A DNA stretch of 21,874 nt from an uncultured Oscillospiraceae bacterium (GTDB taxonomy: Bacteria; Bacillota; Clostridia; Oscillospirales; Ruminococcaceae): positions 1 through 21,874 of the forward strand of contig CAKSGA010000032.1 of assembly GCA_934454435.1 (NCBI GenBank). The letters run 5' to 3'. The number at the start of each line of letters is the position of its first letter. The stretch's first letter is position 1. Of the stretch, positions 21,236 to 21,874 are shown piece after piece. Made by a program: the position numbers and the translations under genes. Under the pieces are notes generated by a model. The model was not told the origin of the DNA and made no database searches. It saw only the letters and a list, made by a program, of their open reading frames with translations.

Positions 21236-21874
21236 TCCGCACCTCTCTTTCTGCCCGCCATGACAAGCGCAAACACTAGCCCGCCCGCAAAGACAAGCAC
21301 AGATACCACCGTCAGACCGATCACCAACGAGTTCCCGGAGATCAGTTCCGGCAGGGAGCTTCCCTCGCTCTCCTCAGACATTCCGATGAAAAATCCCCCA
21401 ACGAAGCCGCCTATCATCAGTATCGACATAAACACAGCAAGCTTTGCAGCCTTGCGCTGTATGAAGCCGGTGAAATTCATCATGCCGGTAGCGAACGGCA
21501 GAAGCAGCACGCCAAGTCCCAGGCCGATAATATCAGCCCCGGCGACAGCACACACCGCCCACAATATCGCCGTCATAACGACGCCTGTAACTATTGAAAG
21601 GACATTCGCCGCAACTACGGCTCTGCGGAACTGTCTGACCCCGTCCGGGATAACGCTGAAATACTTGTACCCGGGGGTTTCCGGAGAAGTGAGGTTGTAC
21701 AGTGCTCCAAGGTATGTCACGCCGCTCATGCCCACAGCGACTGACATTCCCTGAAGCATGCCGCTGAAGAAATCCTTGCCGCTGTCGAAACCGAACAGTC
21801 CCGAGAAAAGTATCAGCGCCGCAAATCCAACATCTATCACCAAGAATACCAGCAGACATTTCTCCGGGCGGCTC
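21232..21874 (-). CDS. multi-pass membrane protein, ABC-2 permease-like, 5' end outside window
   Basis: The frame stays open to the right edge, reading SRPEKCLLVFLVIDVGF upstream of the first TTG at 21843, so the true start is probably beyond the window. Visible parts: about six hydrophobic segments, including IDVGFAALILFSGLFG, VVMTAILWAVCAVAG, GLGLGVLLLPFATG and a C-terminal VIGLTVVSVLVFAGGLVFALV. The basic C-terminal end overlaps the start of the next gene. Pairing with a second permease-like gene suggests a two-subunit ABC exporter, but no conserved motif proves it. Confidence 0.7.
   Translation of the reverse strand, partial: SRPEKCLLVFLVIDVGFAALILFSGLFGFDSGKDFFSGMLQGMSVAVGMSGVTYLGALYNLTSPETPGYKYFSVIPDGVRQFRRAVVAANVLSIVTGVVMTAILWAVCAVAGADIIGLGLGVLLLPFATGMMNFTGFIQRKAAKLAVFMSILMIGGFVGGFFIGMSEESEGSSLPELISGNSLVIGLTVVSVLVFAGGLVFALVMAGRKRGAE

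Overview
The window looks like a chromosomal stretch from a fairly GC-rich, low-redox Clostridia member, most likely a Ruminococcus-type Oscillospiraceae. The basis is GGAGG-type ribosome sites, sigma-A promoters of the TTGACA/TATAAT type, a PASTA-family kinase-like protein with an N-terminal zinc ribbon, the MEP-pathway enzyme IspD with the NKQ form of its first motif, a clostridial-type Cu/Zn SOD-like protein and short-form AhcY. The genus is inference. I see no phage, insertion sequence with transposase, CRISPR array, rRNA or tRNA.

Left part, minus strand. One apparent operon (about 4133 down to beyond base 1) starts from a very good, almost leaderless promoter. Its order is a Gly-Ser-Phe repeat protein of unknown function, a DUF6734-like putative glycosyltransferase, a cysteine desulfurase (NifS/IscS family, GTG start, GTGA overlap), an NTF2-like protein and an alpha/beta hydrolase cut by the window edge. 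Upstream of it, also on the minus strand, lies a c-di-GMP-themed cluster: PilZ protein, membrane diguanylate cyclase (PAS-GGDEF), ParA-type ATPase and a protein with a ComFB-like C-terminus. ComFB has recently been described as a cyclic-dinucleotide receptor family, so all four genes may form one signalling unit. A roughly 200-nt leader able to form several stems precedes the PilZ gene. A YcxB-like membrane protein is transcribed from its own promoter further upstream.

Middle part, plus strand (9821-17341). A divergent promoter drives a tightly packed run: a PASTA pseudokinase (both catalytic Asp positions lost), the bifunctional P-protein PheA, IspD, an OmpR-type response regulator, its histidine kinase, an unknown 209-residue protein, a lipoprotein and a Cu/Zn SOD-like protein. 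Overlaps of TAATG and ATGA show translational coupling between several of them. An attenuator-like hairpin sits in the leader.

Right part. A 173-bp imperfect palindrome with 18-bp near-identical ends and CTAA flanks (MITE-like) sits just before ahcY. The next unit, ahcY - DUF2625 - purine nucleoside phosphorylase, combines removal of S-adenosylhomocysteine with nucleoside salvage and ends at a strong terminator. A palindrome-rich, gene-free stretch separates it from two overlapping minus-strand membrane proteins that resemble ABC-2 type permease subunits; the first of these runs off the right edge.
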